Assembly: GCA_047921215.1 (NCBI GenBank)
Contig: JBLRWO010000001.1
Location: 200,104-264,103, forward strand
Length of the DNA: 64,000 bases
Reading direction: 5' to 3'
From: RECM01 sp047921215
GTDB taxonomy: Bacteria; Bacteroidota; Rhodothermia; Balneolales; Cyclonatronaceae
Shown: positions 17,229-25,271 of the stretch, one piece after another
Numbering within the stretch: the stretch's first letter is position 1
How the letters are laid out: every line of letters begins with the position of its first letter
Made by a program: the position numbers and the translations under genes
The notes under the pieces: generated by a model
What the model saw: only the letters and a program-made list of their open reading frames with translations
Told to the model about the DNA's origin: nothing
Database searches by the model: none

Positions 17229-17441
17229 TTCCTGAACAGATTCTTTATACCTGCCTGATGATTAAACATTGTGATTGCATATCATATTTGTAGCCGTTAC
17301 ATACCAGTACCCGTTACTACGTGATGCAACAAAGTTAATGTTTCACAGCAAAGAATCAATTAGCCGGCTATCGATGCCTGAACAACTGAAGTACAATTAC
17401 TTTCGCAGTAGATTCATACCCACAAGCACGATTACTCTAAT

Positions 17442-18707
17442 CTACGCAACCACCGGTTCGGCAGATTCCGCTTCCTGAAACATCGCTTCACGTTGCGCTA
17501 CGGTGTTCAACCATGTAATTCCGATTATCACAAGAATAATGGCAAACAACACAATAGTCTGGTTGATGTTCAGGATGTTGAATTCGAGCAGGAGCGCAGC
17601 GATGACCACCGAAACCGATTCGCATACGGTAAGATAGAGCCACTCTGAACTGAAAATCCGGCCCCGATAGTTGTCGGGGGCACGCTTCTGGATCAGTACT
17701 GTGCTCATTACCCAATTGGCCCCCGATCCGCAGTGGGCAATAAAGACGAACACGAGCATCACCCCAAGACTGGCCGTTAAACCTACAACCACATAGGCGG
17801 CCCCGGCGGTGATCATGGCAAAACCGGTTGCACGTATCCAGTTACGCTCATCCTTAAAGAAACGGCGTATCATGATCGGGCCCACGGCCGTGCCAAGGCC
17901 CCGGCTGGAGTAGAGCAGTCCGATACCCACACTCCCCATAAGCAATACCTCTTCCGACAGCAGGATGAGCAGATAGACCAGTCCACCCAGCATGATAGAG
18001 AAAGATCCCTTGGCCAGCGACGGGCGCAGAATATGGGGACTGTTAACCAGGAAAATCAGACCGTCTTTAATGCCCCTGAACGGATTTGACAGACTCGCAA
18101 TCTGTTCAGCATCGCGCACGTGCGGAATTACCGCTTTCCAGATATACCAGGCCGAGAGCACATAGGTAACAGCATTGGTCAGAAAGACCACATCGCGGCC
18201 CAGCCAGGCCGTGGCCAGACCGCCGATGCCCATTCCCATGGTAAAGATTACGCTCCAGCTCAGGTTCGACAGGATGTTGGCATAAACCAGCTCGTCGGGG
18301 GTGGTCACATTCGGGATAGATGAGGATTTGGCCGGTTCAAAAACGGCCGAGCCCATCATCTGTAAAGCGGTGAGCGCGAAAGCAACCCATAACCACTCCG
18401 GAGAACCAATAAAAAGGAAGCCTGTGACAACAGCAGCACGAAAAAGATCACACAGAATCATAAGCGTTCGACGGTCAAAACGGTCGGATACGTAGCCTGC
18501 AAGTGGAGAAAAGAGGGCAAAACTGATCATTTTAACCACAATCAGCGCTCCCAGAACAAGTTCAGAGTCTGAGAAGTCGACCACCAGGGCGTAAACTGCA
18601 AGAAGACCGAACCAGTCTCCGAAATTGGATACAACCTGGCTCAGCCAGAGTTTTCGGTAGTTGTGGTTGTACCTGACAAGGTTCAGATATGGGCGGAAGG
18701 TATGCAA
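17442..18707 (-). CDS. MFS exporter (EntS-like family)
   Basis: A 421-aa permease with about 12 hydrophobic segments. The early motif SPLAGYVSDRFDRRTLMI is the MFS loop 2-3 signature and the opening (RKLWLSQVVSNFGDWF) is typical of the MFS_3/enterobactin-exporter-like group. Substrate unknown. The N-terminus matches the family only if translation begins at TTG 18707, since no ATG lies nearby in frame. Confidence 0.85.
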   Translation of the reverse strand: MHTFRPYLNLVRYNHNYRKLWLSQVVSNFGDWFGLLAVYALVVDFSDSELVLGALIVVKMISFALFSPLAGYVSDRFDRRTLMILCDLFRAAVVTGFLFIGSPEWLWVAFALTALQMMGSAVFEPAKSSSIPNVTTPDELVYANILSNLSWSVIFTMGMGIGGLATAWLGRDVVFLTNAVTYVLSAWYIWKAVIPHVRDAEQIASLSNPFRGIKDGLIFLVNSPHILRPSLAKGSFSIMLGGLVYLLILLSEEVLLMGSVGIGLLYSSRGLGTAVGPIMIRRFFKDERNWIRATGFAMITAGAAYVVVGLTASLGVMLVFVFIAHCGSGANWVMSTVLIQKRAPDNYRGRIFSSEWLYLTVCESVSVVIAALLLEFNILNINQTIVLFAIILVIIGITWLNTVAQREAMFQEAESAEPVVA

Positions 18708-18740
18708 GGGAGTGATTTGGGGAGTGGTTTGGGTAGCGGT

Positions 18741-18785
18741 GGTGAGTATTGGATATTAATTGTTGAGTATTGGGTATTGAGTAGC
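18741..18785 (+). repeat. TGAGTATTGG-type repeat words
   Basis: Contains GGTGAGTATTGGATATT, TTGAGTATTGGGTATTGAGTAG, the same words seen after leuA and leuC. It lies in the 342-nt gap between the MFS gene and the rRNA methyltransferase; the rest of the gap shows nothing recognisable. Confidence 0.65.
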
Positions 18786-19049
18786 TGTAAGTGCCTGAAT
18801 ATGGTTGTGGGTTTTATTGGCGGGGAACCATGTGATCTTTTATCGGGTGACGGTTTTGGATTTTTGTGATGGGCGTGTGCTGGATTGTCCTGGTAAGTGT
18901 TGACTGAATTGATTACAAAAGATTTGTGAAAGCTACGGCTTCTAAGGTAAGGAGGGCGATGATTCGTTCCATCAGGATTTTTTAAGCGGTTTTTGCATGC
19001 TGAAAATTTGTCGTATTCGGATTACAATAGCGATGTGTTTTTTCATGTG

Positions 19050-20252
19050 ATGAAGAGCGCAAATGATTCCCTATTTTACGGCATGGCTGATTATACACGT
19101 ACGGGTACGATTTCGATTTCGTGTCCCAAGCTTTTATCGGGATATCTGGAACAGGAGCTTCTTGAACTGGGGTACAAGCCCCTCCGGACACGTCCCACCG
19201 GTATTGACATTAAAGGGTCAATCAATGACTGTATCGGCCTGAACCTGAATCTGCGAACCGCCCACCGGGTTCACTACCTGATCAGCGAAAAGCCTGTATC
19301 TGATCCCAGCCAGCTTTATGACTGGCTGGTGCAAATACCCTGGGAGGAATGGATTGACCCCGACGGCTATTTTTCGGTCACATCAAGAATAAGCCATCCG
19401 AGTATTAATAATACCCAGTTTGCCAATCTGAAGTGCAAGGATGCGATTGTAGACCGCATCCGGAAGATCAGCAATCGCCGGCCCGATACCGGTGCTGACC
19501 TGACCCGCACAGTGGTTTTTTTGTTCTGGAACCAGCAGAGTGCCAGAATATTCATGGATACCTCCGGCGAGTCGCTATCGCGGCGTGGTTACCGGCTGGA
19601 AAATGCCATGGCACCCATGCAGGAAAGCCTGGCATCGGCCATCCTGATGGCGTCGGGATGGAATCCGGGCATGCATTTGATAAACCCGATGTGCGGCAGC
19701 GGGACCATCGCCATTGAAGCCGCCATGATGGCCCGCGGCTTCGAACCTGGTGCAGTACGGAAAAATTACGGCTTCATGCACATCCCCGGTTACGACCGGG
19801 ACCTCTACAAAAAAGTTCGGCTTCACAACCGTATGAACCGGATACAGGAGCCCTCCTGCCGGATAATTGCCACCGATCATTACCCGGGAGCCGTGGCAGC
19901 AGCCCGGAAAAATGCAGCTGCCGCAGGTGTTGAAGACCTGATCGAGTTCAGCGTCTGCGATTTCGAAGAAACACCGGTGCCTGAAGGAAATGGATGTGTT
20001 ATTATGAATCCGCCGTATGGCGAACGCATGGGAGAGATACAACAGCTCGAAACTCTGTACAGCCGGATCGGTACATTCCTGAAGCACTCCTGTACCGGTA
20101 AAACGGGTTTTGTTTTCACCGGAAATATGGATCTGGCAAAAAAGATCGGACTGAAAGCATCGCGTCGAATTCCATTTTATAATTCGACCATCGAATGCCG
20201 GCTGCTGGAATTTGAACTGTTTGAGGGTAAGAAAAAGGCACAGGCAGATTGA
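19050..20252 (+). CDS. THUMP-domain 23S rRNA guanine-N2 methyltransferase, RlmL-like
   Basis: A 400-aa enzyme likely to methylate a guanine in 23S rRNA with SAM. An N-terminal THUMP-like region is followed by the methyltransferase fold, with SAM motif NPMCGSGTIAIEA and catalytic NPPYGERMGE. It corresponds to the RlmL half of E. coli RlmKL; the RlmK domain is absent, as usual outside Gammaproteobacteria. The frame is open to a TTG at 18993, but the ATG at 19050 starts closest to the conserved region; ATG 19083 is an alternative. Confidence 0.87.
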   Translation: MKSANDSLFYGMADYTRTGTISISCPKLLSGYLEQELLELGYKPLRTRPTGIDIKGSINDCIGLNLNLRTAHRVHYLISEKPVSDPSQLYDWLVQIPWEEWIDPDGYFSVTSRISHPSINNTQFANLKCKDAIVDRIRKISNRRPDTGADLTRTVVFLFWNQQSARIFMDTSGESLSRRGYRLENAMAPMQESLASAILMASGWNPGMHLINPMCGSGTIAIEAAMMARGFEPGAVRKNYGFMHIPGYDRDLYKKVRLHNRMNRIQEPSCRIIATDHYPGAVAAARKNAAAAGVEDLIEFSVCDFEETPVPEGNGCVIMNPPYGERMGEIQQLETLYSRIGTFLKHSCTGKTGFVFTGNMDLAKKIGLKASRRIPFYNSTIECRLLEFELFEGKKKAQAD

Positions 20253-20261
20253 GCATCTTCA

Positions 20262-20370
20262 CGGTTCACGGCCCACTGCTTATAGCCCACAGCCCATTTT
20301 TTGTTGCAATTCCAAAATCACTTCGCTGTTCAATTGTTCGCTTGTTCCATTCCCTAATTCGAAGCATACT
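20262..20370 (+). repeat. Degenerate repeated words between rlmL-like gene and dut
   Basis: Low-complexity intergenic text: TTCACGGTTCACGGCCCACTGC, then TAGCCCACAGCCCA, and TGTTCAATTGTTCGCTTGTTCC. The GCCCAC and TTGTTC words recur with slight change. No gene is seen in this 222-nt gap between converging genes. Confidence 0.45.
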
Positions 20371-20474
20371 AACAGCACCATTGGTGTAACCAATAAAATG
20401 GTGTTGCCTCAAAGGGGTAAAATTAGCGGGTCAGCATAACCCGGGTAATTAACTGGTGCTGGTAAGAATACCCG

Positions 20475-20924
20475 CTATCCCAAGCCTGTACTTCCGAAGC
20501 CGCCATGGCCGCGGGTACTTTCGGGAAGGTCGTCCACTACAACCGGCCTGACCTGCACAACGGGCGCAACCACCATCTGGGCAATACGGTCGCCATGACG
20601 GATGATGAAATCCTGCTGCCCGTGATTGATCACGATTACCCTGACTTCGCCGCGGTAGTCGGCATCAATAGTACCAGGTGAGTTGAGCATGGTAATGCCC
20701 TGTCGTATGGCCAGCCCGCTTCGTGGCCGAATCTGCGCCTCATAGCCAAACGGGATGGCCATTTGCAGGCCGGTCGGAATCAGTAGCCGGTCACCCGGCG
20801 GTATCACCACATCCTGTTCAAGTGCAGCGCGGATGTCCATGCCGGCGGCATGTTCAGTTTCGTAGGCTGGCAGGGGCAGATCCCCAAAATGGGGCAGGGT
20901 TTTAATTTTAAGTTCCGGCTTCAC
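20475..20924 (-). CDS. dut: dUTP diphosphatase (dUTPase)
   Basis: Hydrolyses dUTP to dUMP, keeping uracil out of DNA and feeding thymidylate synthesis. At 149 aa all five trimeric dUTPase motifs are present: AGMDIRA, IRPRSGLA, GTIDADYRGEV (Asp/Tyr of the nucleotide pocket), GDRIAQMVV and the C-terminal GHGGFGSTG. Last gene of a three-gene cluster; its ATG overlaps the stop of the DUF3108 gene by 4 nt. Confidence 0.97.
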   Translation of the reverse strand: MKPELKIKTLPHFGDLPLPAYETEHAAGMDIRAALEQDVVIPPGDRLLIPTGLQMAIPFGYEAQIRPRSGLAIRQGITMLNSPGTIDADYRGEVRVIVINHGQQDFIIRHGDRIAQMVVAPVVQVRPVVVDDLPESTRGHGGFGSTGLG

Positions 20925-21712
20925 AAATTCTCCCTGTATTCAACCAGCCGCACCTTCACATTGCCGAGCCATACACTCACGTGGGCTTCAACCGGAATGC
21001 GCATAAGCCCTGTTTTATGCCAGGCTTTGTAGTACCCTTTAAACCCAAACGGCCCTTCCAGGTCGGCCTGGCCTTCGCTGTAGAATACCTCGACCTGGTC
21101 GCCGTCAAAAGCCGGAGATTTCATCCGGTCAACTTTAACGTAGTTTTTTATCGTGACCATCCCCTTTTCATGCTCCACATAGATCGGATAGTCAATGGTT
21201 TGACCGGTTCCGCTGAACGGTCTGGAAAAGTAGAACAATGCGGGTCCGCTGTCGGCCGGGTCTGTGAGTTCAAGGGTATCTACAGGCTCACCATCCTCGA
21301 AGGTGTACACCCATCCGTTTTCATAGTCGTAATCGTAGAGGGTTGATTCATCAATCCCTTTATGCAGGTTGTTGGTCCAGAATTTGAGTCCGTACGGTTC
21401 ACGATCGTTGAACGCCAGGATGCTGTAGTAGTGAATCTCCTTATAGCCAACCAGGGGTATGGATGGATTCGATTTGATAACGGCTTTTGCAAGTTTGGCT
21501 TCATGGCCGCGGAACAGGGTATCCTTTTCAATATAAATTTCCACGTCACCCAGTCTCATAAAGCCGTACCTGACCTCAAACCGGAAATACTCCTGCATAT
21601 TCATCAGTTCAGGCAGTGTCACAGCCGTATCATTCCGACCGGCGCCAAGATAAACCGTAGCCGACGCCAGGATGAGGATCGCAATGACCACAATAAAGGT
21701 TTTTTTCATCAT
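20921..21712 (-). CDS. DUF3108 exported protein
   Basis: A 263-aa protein with an N-terminal membrane/signal segment (residues 4-23) and the DUF3108 pattern: EYFRFEVRYGFMRLGDVEI, then a beta-rich body with YYFSRP-type turns (LFYFSRPFSGTGQ) and a final VSVWLGNVKVRLVEY. Family members are periplasmic or outer-membrane-associated with no settled role. It overlaps the ArsC-like gene upstream and dut downstream by 4 nt each. Confidence 0.82.
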   Translation of the reverse strand: MMKKTFIVVIAILILASATVYLGAGRNDTAVTLPELMNMQEYFRFEVRYGFMRLGDVEIYIEKDTLFRGHEAKLAKAVIKSNPSIPLVGYKEIHYYSILAFNDREPYGLKFWTNNLHKGIDESTLYDYDYENGWVYTFEDGEPVDTLELTDPADSGPALFYFSRPFSGTGQTIDYPIYVEHEKGMVTIKNYVKVDRMKSPAFDGDQVEVFYSEGQADLEGPFGFKGYYKAWHKTGLMRIPVEAHVSVWLGNVKVRLVEYRENL

Positions 21713-22056
21713 TCCTCCGAAAGAAAATCGGCCAACGACTCTTCATCAAAACCCACCATAACCGCCTCATCTTTGATCACGACCGGACGTTTAATCATGG
21801 TCTGATGTTCGAGCAGCAGGTCAAACAGTTCCCCGGTGGAGACATCCTTGCCTGCCAGGCCCAGGTTTCTCCATTTCATGCCTCTTTTATTGGCAAGCGT
21901 TTCGATACCAACCTTATGTACAAGTTCTGCCAGTTCAGTATCATTCAGAGGGTCTTTTTTCAGATCAATAAATTCGAATTCATGTCCGTTTTCACCCATC
22001 CATTTAAGAGTTTTCTGTATCGTATTGCAATTTTTAATACCTAATATTTGTATCAT
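21709..22056 (-). CDS. ArsC/Spx-family thioredoxin-fold protein (YffB-like)
   Basis: A 115-aa protein beginning IQILGIKNCNTIQKTLKW, with the single family cysteine at Cys10, and ending in the MIKRPVVIKDEAVMVGF segment that carries the conserved Arg-Pro. Only one Cys is present, so it resembles YffB/Spx-like members rather than a full arsenate reductase, and the substrate is unknown. First gene of a tightly overlapping cluster with DUF3108 and dut. Confidence 0.88.
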   Translation of the reverse strand: MIQILGIKNCNTIQKTLKWMGENGHEFEFIDLKKDPLNDTELAELVHKVGIETLANKRGMKWRNLGLAGKDVSTGELFDLLLEHQTMIKRPVVIKDEAVMVGFDEESLADFLSEE

Positions 22057-22248
22057 CTCTGTGAAAATTCATGTAATAGATTTCATTGATGCTGCAAACA
22101 GGGCCACCTGGCTTATCCATTGCCGGAAATGTCTGCTCGGTTTCCCGTTATCTGTACCGTGAACAGTGCCAGGCCAGACAAACGTTCAGGAAGCGGCATC
22201 AACAACTGTTAAATTAAACTGCTGAAAGTGAGAAACATTGTGGTCAGT

Positions 22249-22743
22249 ATGTACAAGATAACCTTAATACTGCTATTTTCTTTCATCCTCTACGGGTGCA
22301 GCACGGCAGATGATGCACAAAGAAAATTCGAGGATGAGGCCTTTCGTGAGCCTTCGGGCTTCACCCGAACCGACCCGTCGGGTGCGGTATCAGATGAGGA
22401 CCCGGATGACTGGCGTGTCGGCCCGCTGTTTCAGGGTTTTGTGGAGATTTCACCGGCATTTCCAAACCCGACTACCGGTGAGCTGATCACGATTGAAATT
22501 CTGGTTACCGGTCTTCAGGCACTCAACGGGCTTGAAGTGGTACGGCTGGATAACCGGGGCAATTTCCGGCTTCTTTACCTTGACGATCGCATCCCGATGC
22601 CTACCGGACTCAGCACAATTACATTCGATCCCCTTCTGTTTGCCGATGGAGGTACTATTTCGAATGCAAGGGGCCTGCATCGCGTATTTATTTTTGATAA
22701 CCGCAGAAACCTGATCAGTTACGGGGATATAATGATTGAATAG
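22249..22743 (+). CDS. Lipoprotein of unknown function
   Basis: A 164-aa protein from ATG 22249 (a GTG at 22228 is in frame, but the ATG puts a compact lipoprotein signal first). The signal ends ILYGCS, giving a lipidated Cys at about residue 17. After an acidic linker a beta-sandwich-like region follows (EISPAFPNPTTGELITIEI), similar to the start of FlgD/T9SS-type Ig folds. No catalytic motif is seen. It diverges from the ArsC-like gene across a ~190-nt gap. Confidence 0.7.
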   Translation: MYKITLILLFSFILYGCSTADDAQRKFEDEAFREPSGFTRTDPSGAVSDEDPDDWRVGPLFQGFVEISPAFPNPTTGELITIEILVTGLQALNGLEVVRLDNRGNFRLLYLDDRIPMPTGLSTITFDPLLFADGGTISNARGLHRVFIFDNRRNLISYGDIMIE

Positions 22744-22790
22744 TCATTTCGTGGTCACCTATTTTCAGGACAGATCCAGTATATTTACCC

Positions 22791-23060
22791 ATGAGAAAAA
22801 TTTCGCCTTCAGAGAAAAAAATTCTTGAACTACTGATTTTCACAGAGACGTTTGATACCATCCGCGATGAGACTAATCTTCAGTACGGGGAAATCAGAGA
22901 TGATATAATCACTATGCACAATGCCGGTCTCATTGAGGTTTATACCGGCAGCACCCAGAGCGCATCCAGGCTGAACCACTACGACAGCGACCGGCCCGAA
23001 CTGTTTTCTTACCGTGCTACCCGTAAAGGAATTAATGCCATAAAGACCAATCTGATATGA
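22791..23060 (+). CDS. Small winged-helix-like protein of unknown function
   Basis: An 89-aa protein predicted mainly helical: KISPSEKKILELLIFTETF, then EIRDDIITMHNAGLIEVY, which resembles a recognition helix followed by the wing of a winged helix-turn-helix domain. No named family is recognised. Its stop overlaps the biotinyl-carrier start by 4 nt (ATGA), and that gene overlaps murA, so three genes are probably cotranslated. Confidence 0.65.
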   Translation: MRKISPSEKKILELLIFTETFDTIRDETNLQYGEIRDDIITMHNAGLIEVYTGSTQSASRLNHYDSDRPELFSYRATRKGINAIKTNLI

Positions 23061-23566
23061 AATTTGAAGCTCTCTTCAATGATACCACCTGGCCTGTGGA
23101 ACTCGATTCCGAGAAAAAATCAGCAAACGTGAACGGAAAAAACCTGGATTACGAAATTGAATCTATCGGATCCGACCGATGGCTGTTGCGTACCGGAACC
23201 AGGACCTACCTGTTGAGCAACATGAGTCAGAAAGGTAACGATCTTGAGTTCACACTGAACGGGCACTGGACTACCATCAGGGTACGCGACGAAAAGGATC
23301 TTCTGCTGGATAAACTGGGATTCAAGGTTGGTACCCCGGGAGGTGAAGGTAAACTGAATGCACCCATGCCGGGAAAAATACTGAGGATTCTGGTTAGCAA
23401 CGGCGATACCGTCAGCCTTGGCGACCCGGTTATCATACTTGAGGCCATGAAGATGGAAAATGAACTGAAATCCCCCGTTGACGGTACTGTCATCAACATC
23501 CACGTCAGTGAAGGACAGTCGGTCGAAAAAAACATTTTACTACTGGAGATAGAAACCATTGGATAA
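23057..23566 (+). CDS. Biotin carboxyl carrier-type protein
   Basis: A 169-aa protein whose C-terminal ~70 residues form a biotinyl domain: NAPMPGKILRILVSNGD, then EAMKMENELKSP with the biotin-accepting Lys132, and a closing GQSVEKNILLLEIE. The N-terminal half (about 1-95) resembles the small domains preceding BCCP in acyl-CoA or oxaloacetate carboxylase subunits. No carboxylase or transcarboxylase subunit is nearby; the neighbours are a small helix-turn-helix-like gene and murA. Its partner enzyme must be encoded elsewhere. Confidence 0.88.
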   Translation: MKFEALFNDTTWPVELDSEKKSANVNGKNLDYEIESIGSDRWLLRTGTRTYLLSNMSQKGNDLEFTLNGHWTTIRVRDEKDLLLDKLGFKVGTPGGEGKLNAPMPGKILRILVSNGDTVSLGDPVIILEAMKMENELKSPVDGTVINIHVSEGQSVEKNILLLEIETIG

Positions 23567-24827
23567 ATTTGTAATAGAAGGCCCGACACCCCTTAAGGGG
23601 GAGATTCCCATTAGTGGTTCAAAAAATGCCGCTCTGCCCCTGATGGCAGCCGCCCTGTTGTGTGATTCGCCCAGCGAAATCACCAATATCCCAGATCTGC
23701 ACGACATTGCCACGTTCAATAATGTGATGAGGGTTACCGGTGCAAGGGTTGGTTACATCCCGGACCGGAAAACACTGGAGATCGATCCCTCGAACATCAG
23801 CTACCTGGAGGCCCCCTACGACCTGGTACGGAAGATGCGTGCATCTTTTTACATGCTGGGTGCACTGCTCGGTAAACATGGTTTTGCCCGTATCTCTCTG
23901 CCCGGAGGCTGTGCGTGGGGACCACGGCCGGTAAATCTGCACCTTGAGGGGATGAAAGCACTTGGTGCGAAAATCAGTATGGACAAAGGCTACATCATAG
24001 CCGAAGCCCCGGGCGGACGCCTTCCGGGGGGGACGTTTAAAATGGAGCCCAGCAGTGTAGGTGCCACCGTCAATCTTCTGCTTGCATCGGTGCTTGCATC
24101 CGGCAAAACCATTCTTGAAAACGCGGCCATGGAACCTGATGTAGTCTATCTGTGCGAAGCCCTGACAAAGATGGGTGCCAATATTACGGGAACCGGCACC
24201 GATCTGTTAGAAATACACGGGGTAGAGAAACTCAGCGGCATCTCGATCAGGAACTCGCCTGACCGCATCGAAACCGGCACATTTATGATTGCGGCCGCCA
24301 TGCATCCCGAATCCGATGTTTTGTTGACAGGCACACAAAAACACGACCTCGGCGATTTTTTATCCATATTTGCGCGAACCGGTGCCCGAATCGAAGCCAC
24401 GGATACCTCTATCCGTATCAAAGCCCCCGAAAAAGTGATTCCGGTATCTGTAAAGACAAAGATTTATCCCGGTTTTCCCACCGATTTGCAGGCGCAGTGG
24501 GCAACACTGATGACCCAGGCCGATGGTATCAGCACGGTAACCGACAACATCTACTACGACCGCTTCAGTTATGTGCCGGAGCTGGTACGGCTGGGTGCTA
24601 CCATGGTGCTGGAAGAGAACACCGCCACTATTGAGGGTAAATCTGCATTGTCGGGGGCATCGGTAATGAGTACCGACCTGCGGGCATCGGTGAGTCTTGT
24701 AATGGCCGCCATGGCCGCACAGGGTACAACAGAAGTACTGAGGGTTTACCATCTCGACCGCGGATACGAAAATCTGGAGAGCAAGCTGAACAGGGCTGGT
24801 GCACGGATCGAGCGGGTTGAAACATAA
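23559..24827 (+). CDS. murA: UDP-N-acetylglucosamine 1-carboxyvinyltransferase
   Basis: First committed step of peptidoglycan synthesis: transfers enolpyruvate from PEP to UDP-GlcNAc. 422 aa. Visible are ISGSKNAALPLMAAALL, the catalytic loop LPGGCAWGPRPV with Cys118 (the fosfomycin-reactive residue), and PGFPTDLQAQW. The N-terminus (MDKFVIEGPTPLKGEIPISG) aligns from the TTG at 23559, so the TTG is the true start, overlapping the upstream stop by 8 nt. The following 444 nt up to the RNase E/G gene contain no supported gene. Confidence 0.96.
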   Translation: MDKFVIEGPTPLKGEIPISGSKNAALPLMAAALLCDSPSEITNIPDLHDIATFNNVMRVTGARVGYIPDRKTLEIDPSNISYLEAPYDLVRKMRASFYMLGALLGKHGFARISLPGGCAWGPRPVNLHLEGMKALGAKISMDKGYIIAEAPGGRLPGGTFKMEPSSVGATVNLLLASVLASGKTILENAAMEPDVVYLCEALTKMGANITGTGTDLLEIHGVEKLSGISIRNSPDRIETGTFMIAAAMHPESDVLLTGTQKHDLGDFLSIFARTGARIEATDTSIRIKAPEKVIPVSVKTKIYPGFPTDLQAQWATLMTQADGISTVTDNIYYDRFSYVPELVRLGATMVLEENTATIEGKSALSGASVMSTDLRASVSLVMAAMAAQGTTEVLRVYHLDRGYENLESKLNRAGARIERVET

Positions 24828-25271
24828 ATTTCAGAGAGTTTCTTATCTGCGCGATTAAGCGTATCTTATTTTAGGTGTAAACCTTCGAATTTGCGACAAA
24901 ACTTCTATTTCCCGAGTTAGAACTGTAAAAAGACGTGATTTTACCAAGTACGTTATCGCCTGGCAGACCATATCTGCGGGATTATCTGTTTACAGTGGGG
25001 GAAATAATCCTGAATGCGATCCGCCTCGCTGCGTGTGACAGAAACATCAGATGGGTCAGACCCGTAACCGCCGACGGACGCACGATTGTATTCAGGCAAA
25101 AAAAACGATCTATTAACAAGAATTTTATACAAGCTGCAGACCGTCTGTACCGATTAACCGGCATGGAATTATCCGCTCTTACTATTACTATCTATTATGG
25201 CACAAATCCCGGTCCGGGGAAGGCCTTATGTAGCAAGAAGTACGGCTTCAGCTTGCTAACCAATTGCTTAA
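24828..25271 (+). other. Long gap/5' region before the RNase E/G gene
   Basis: A 444-nt stretch between murA and the RNase E/G gene. A 132-codon frame (24935-25333) crosses into the RNase start in another frame but has no recognisable motif and is judged spurious. The region may be the 5' untranslated part of the RNase mRNA, which in other bacteria is autoregulatory; no specific structure is identified. Confidence 0.4.
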
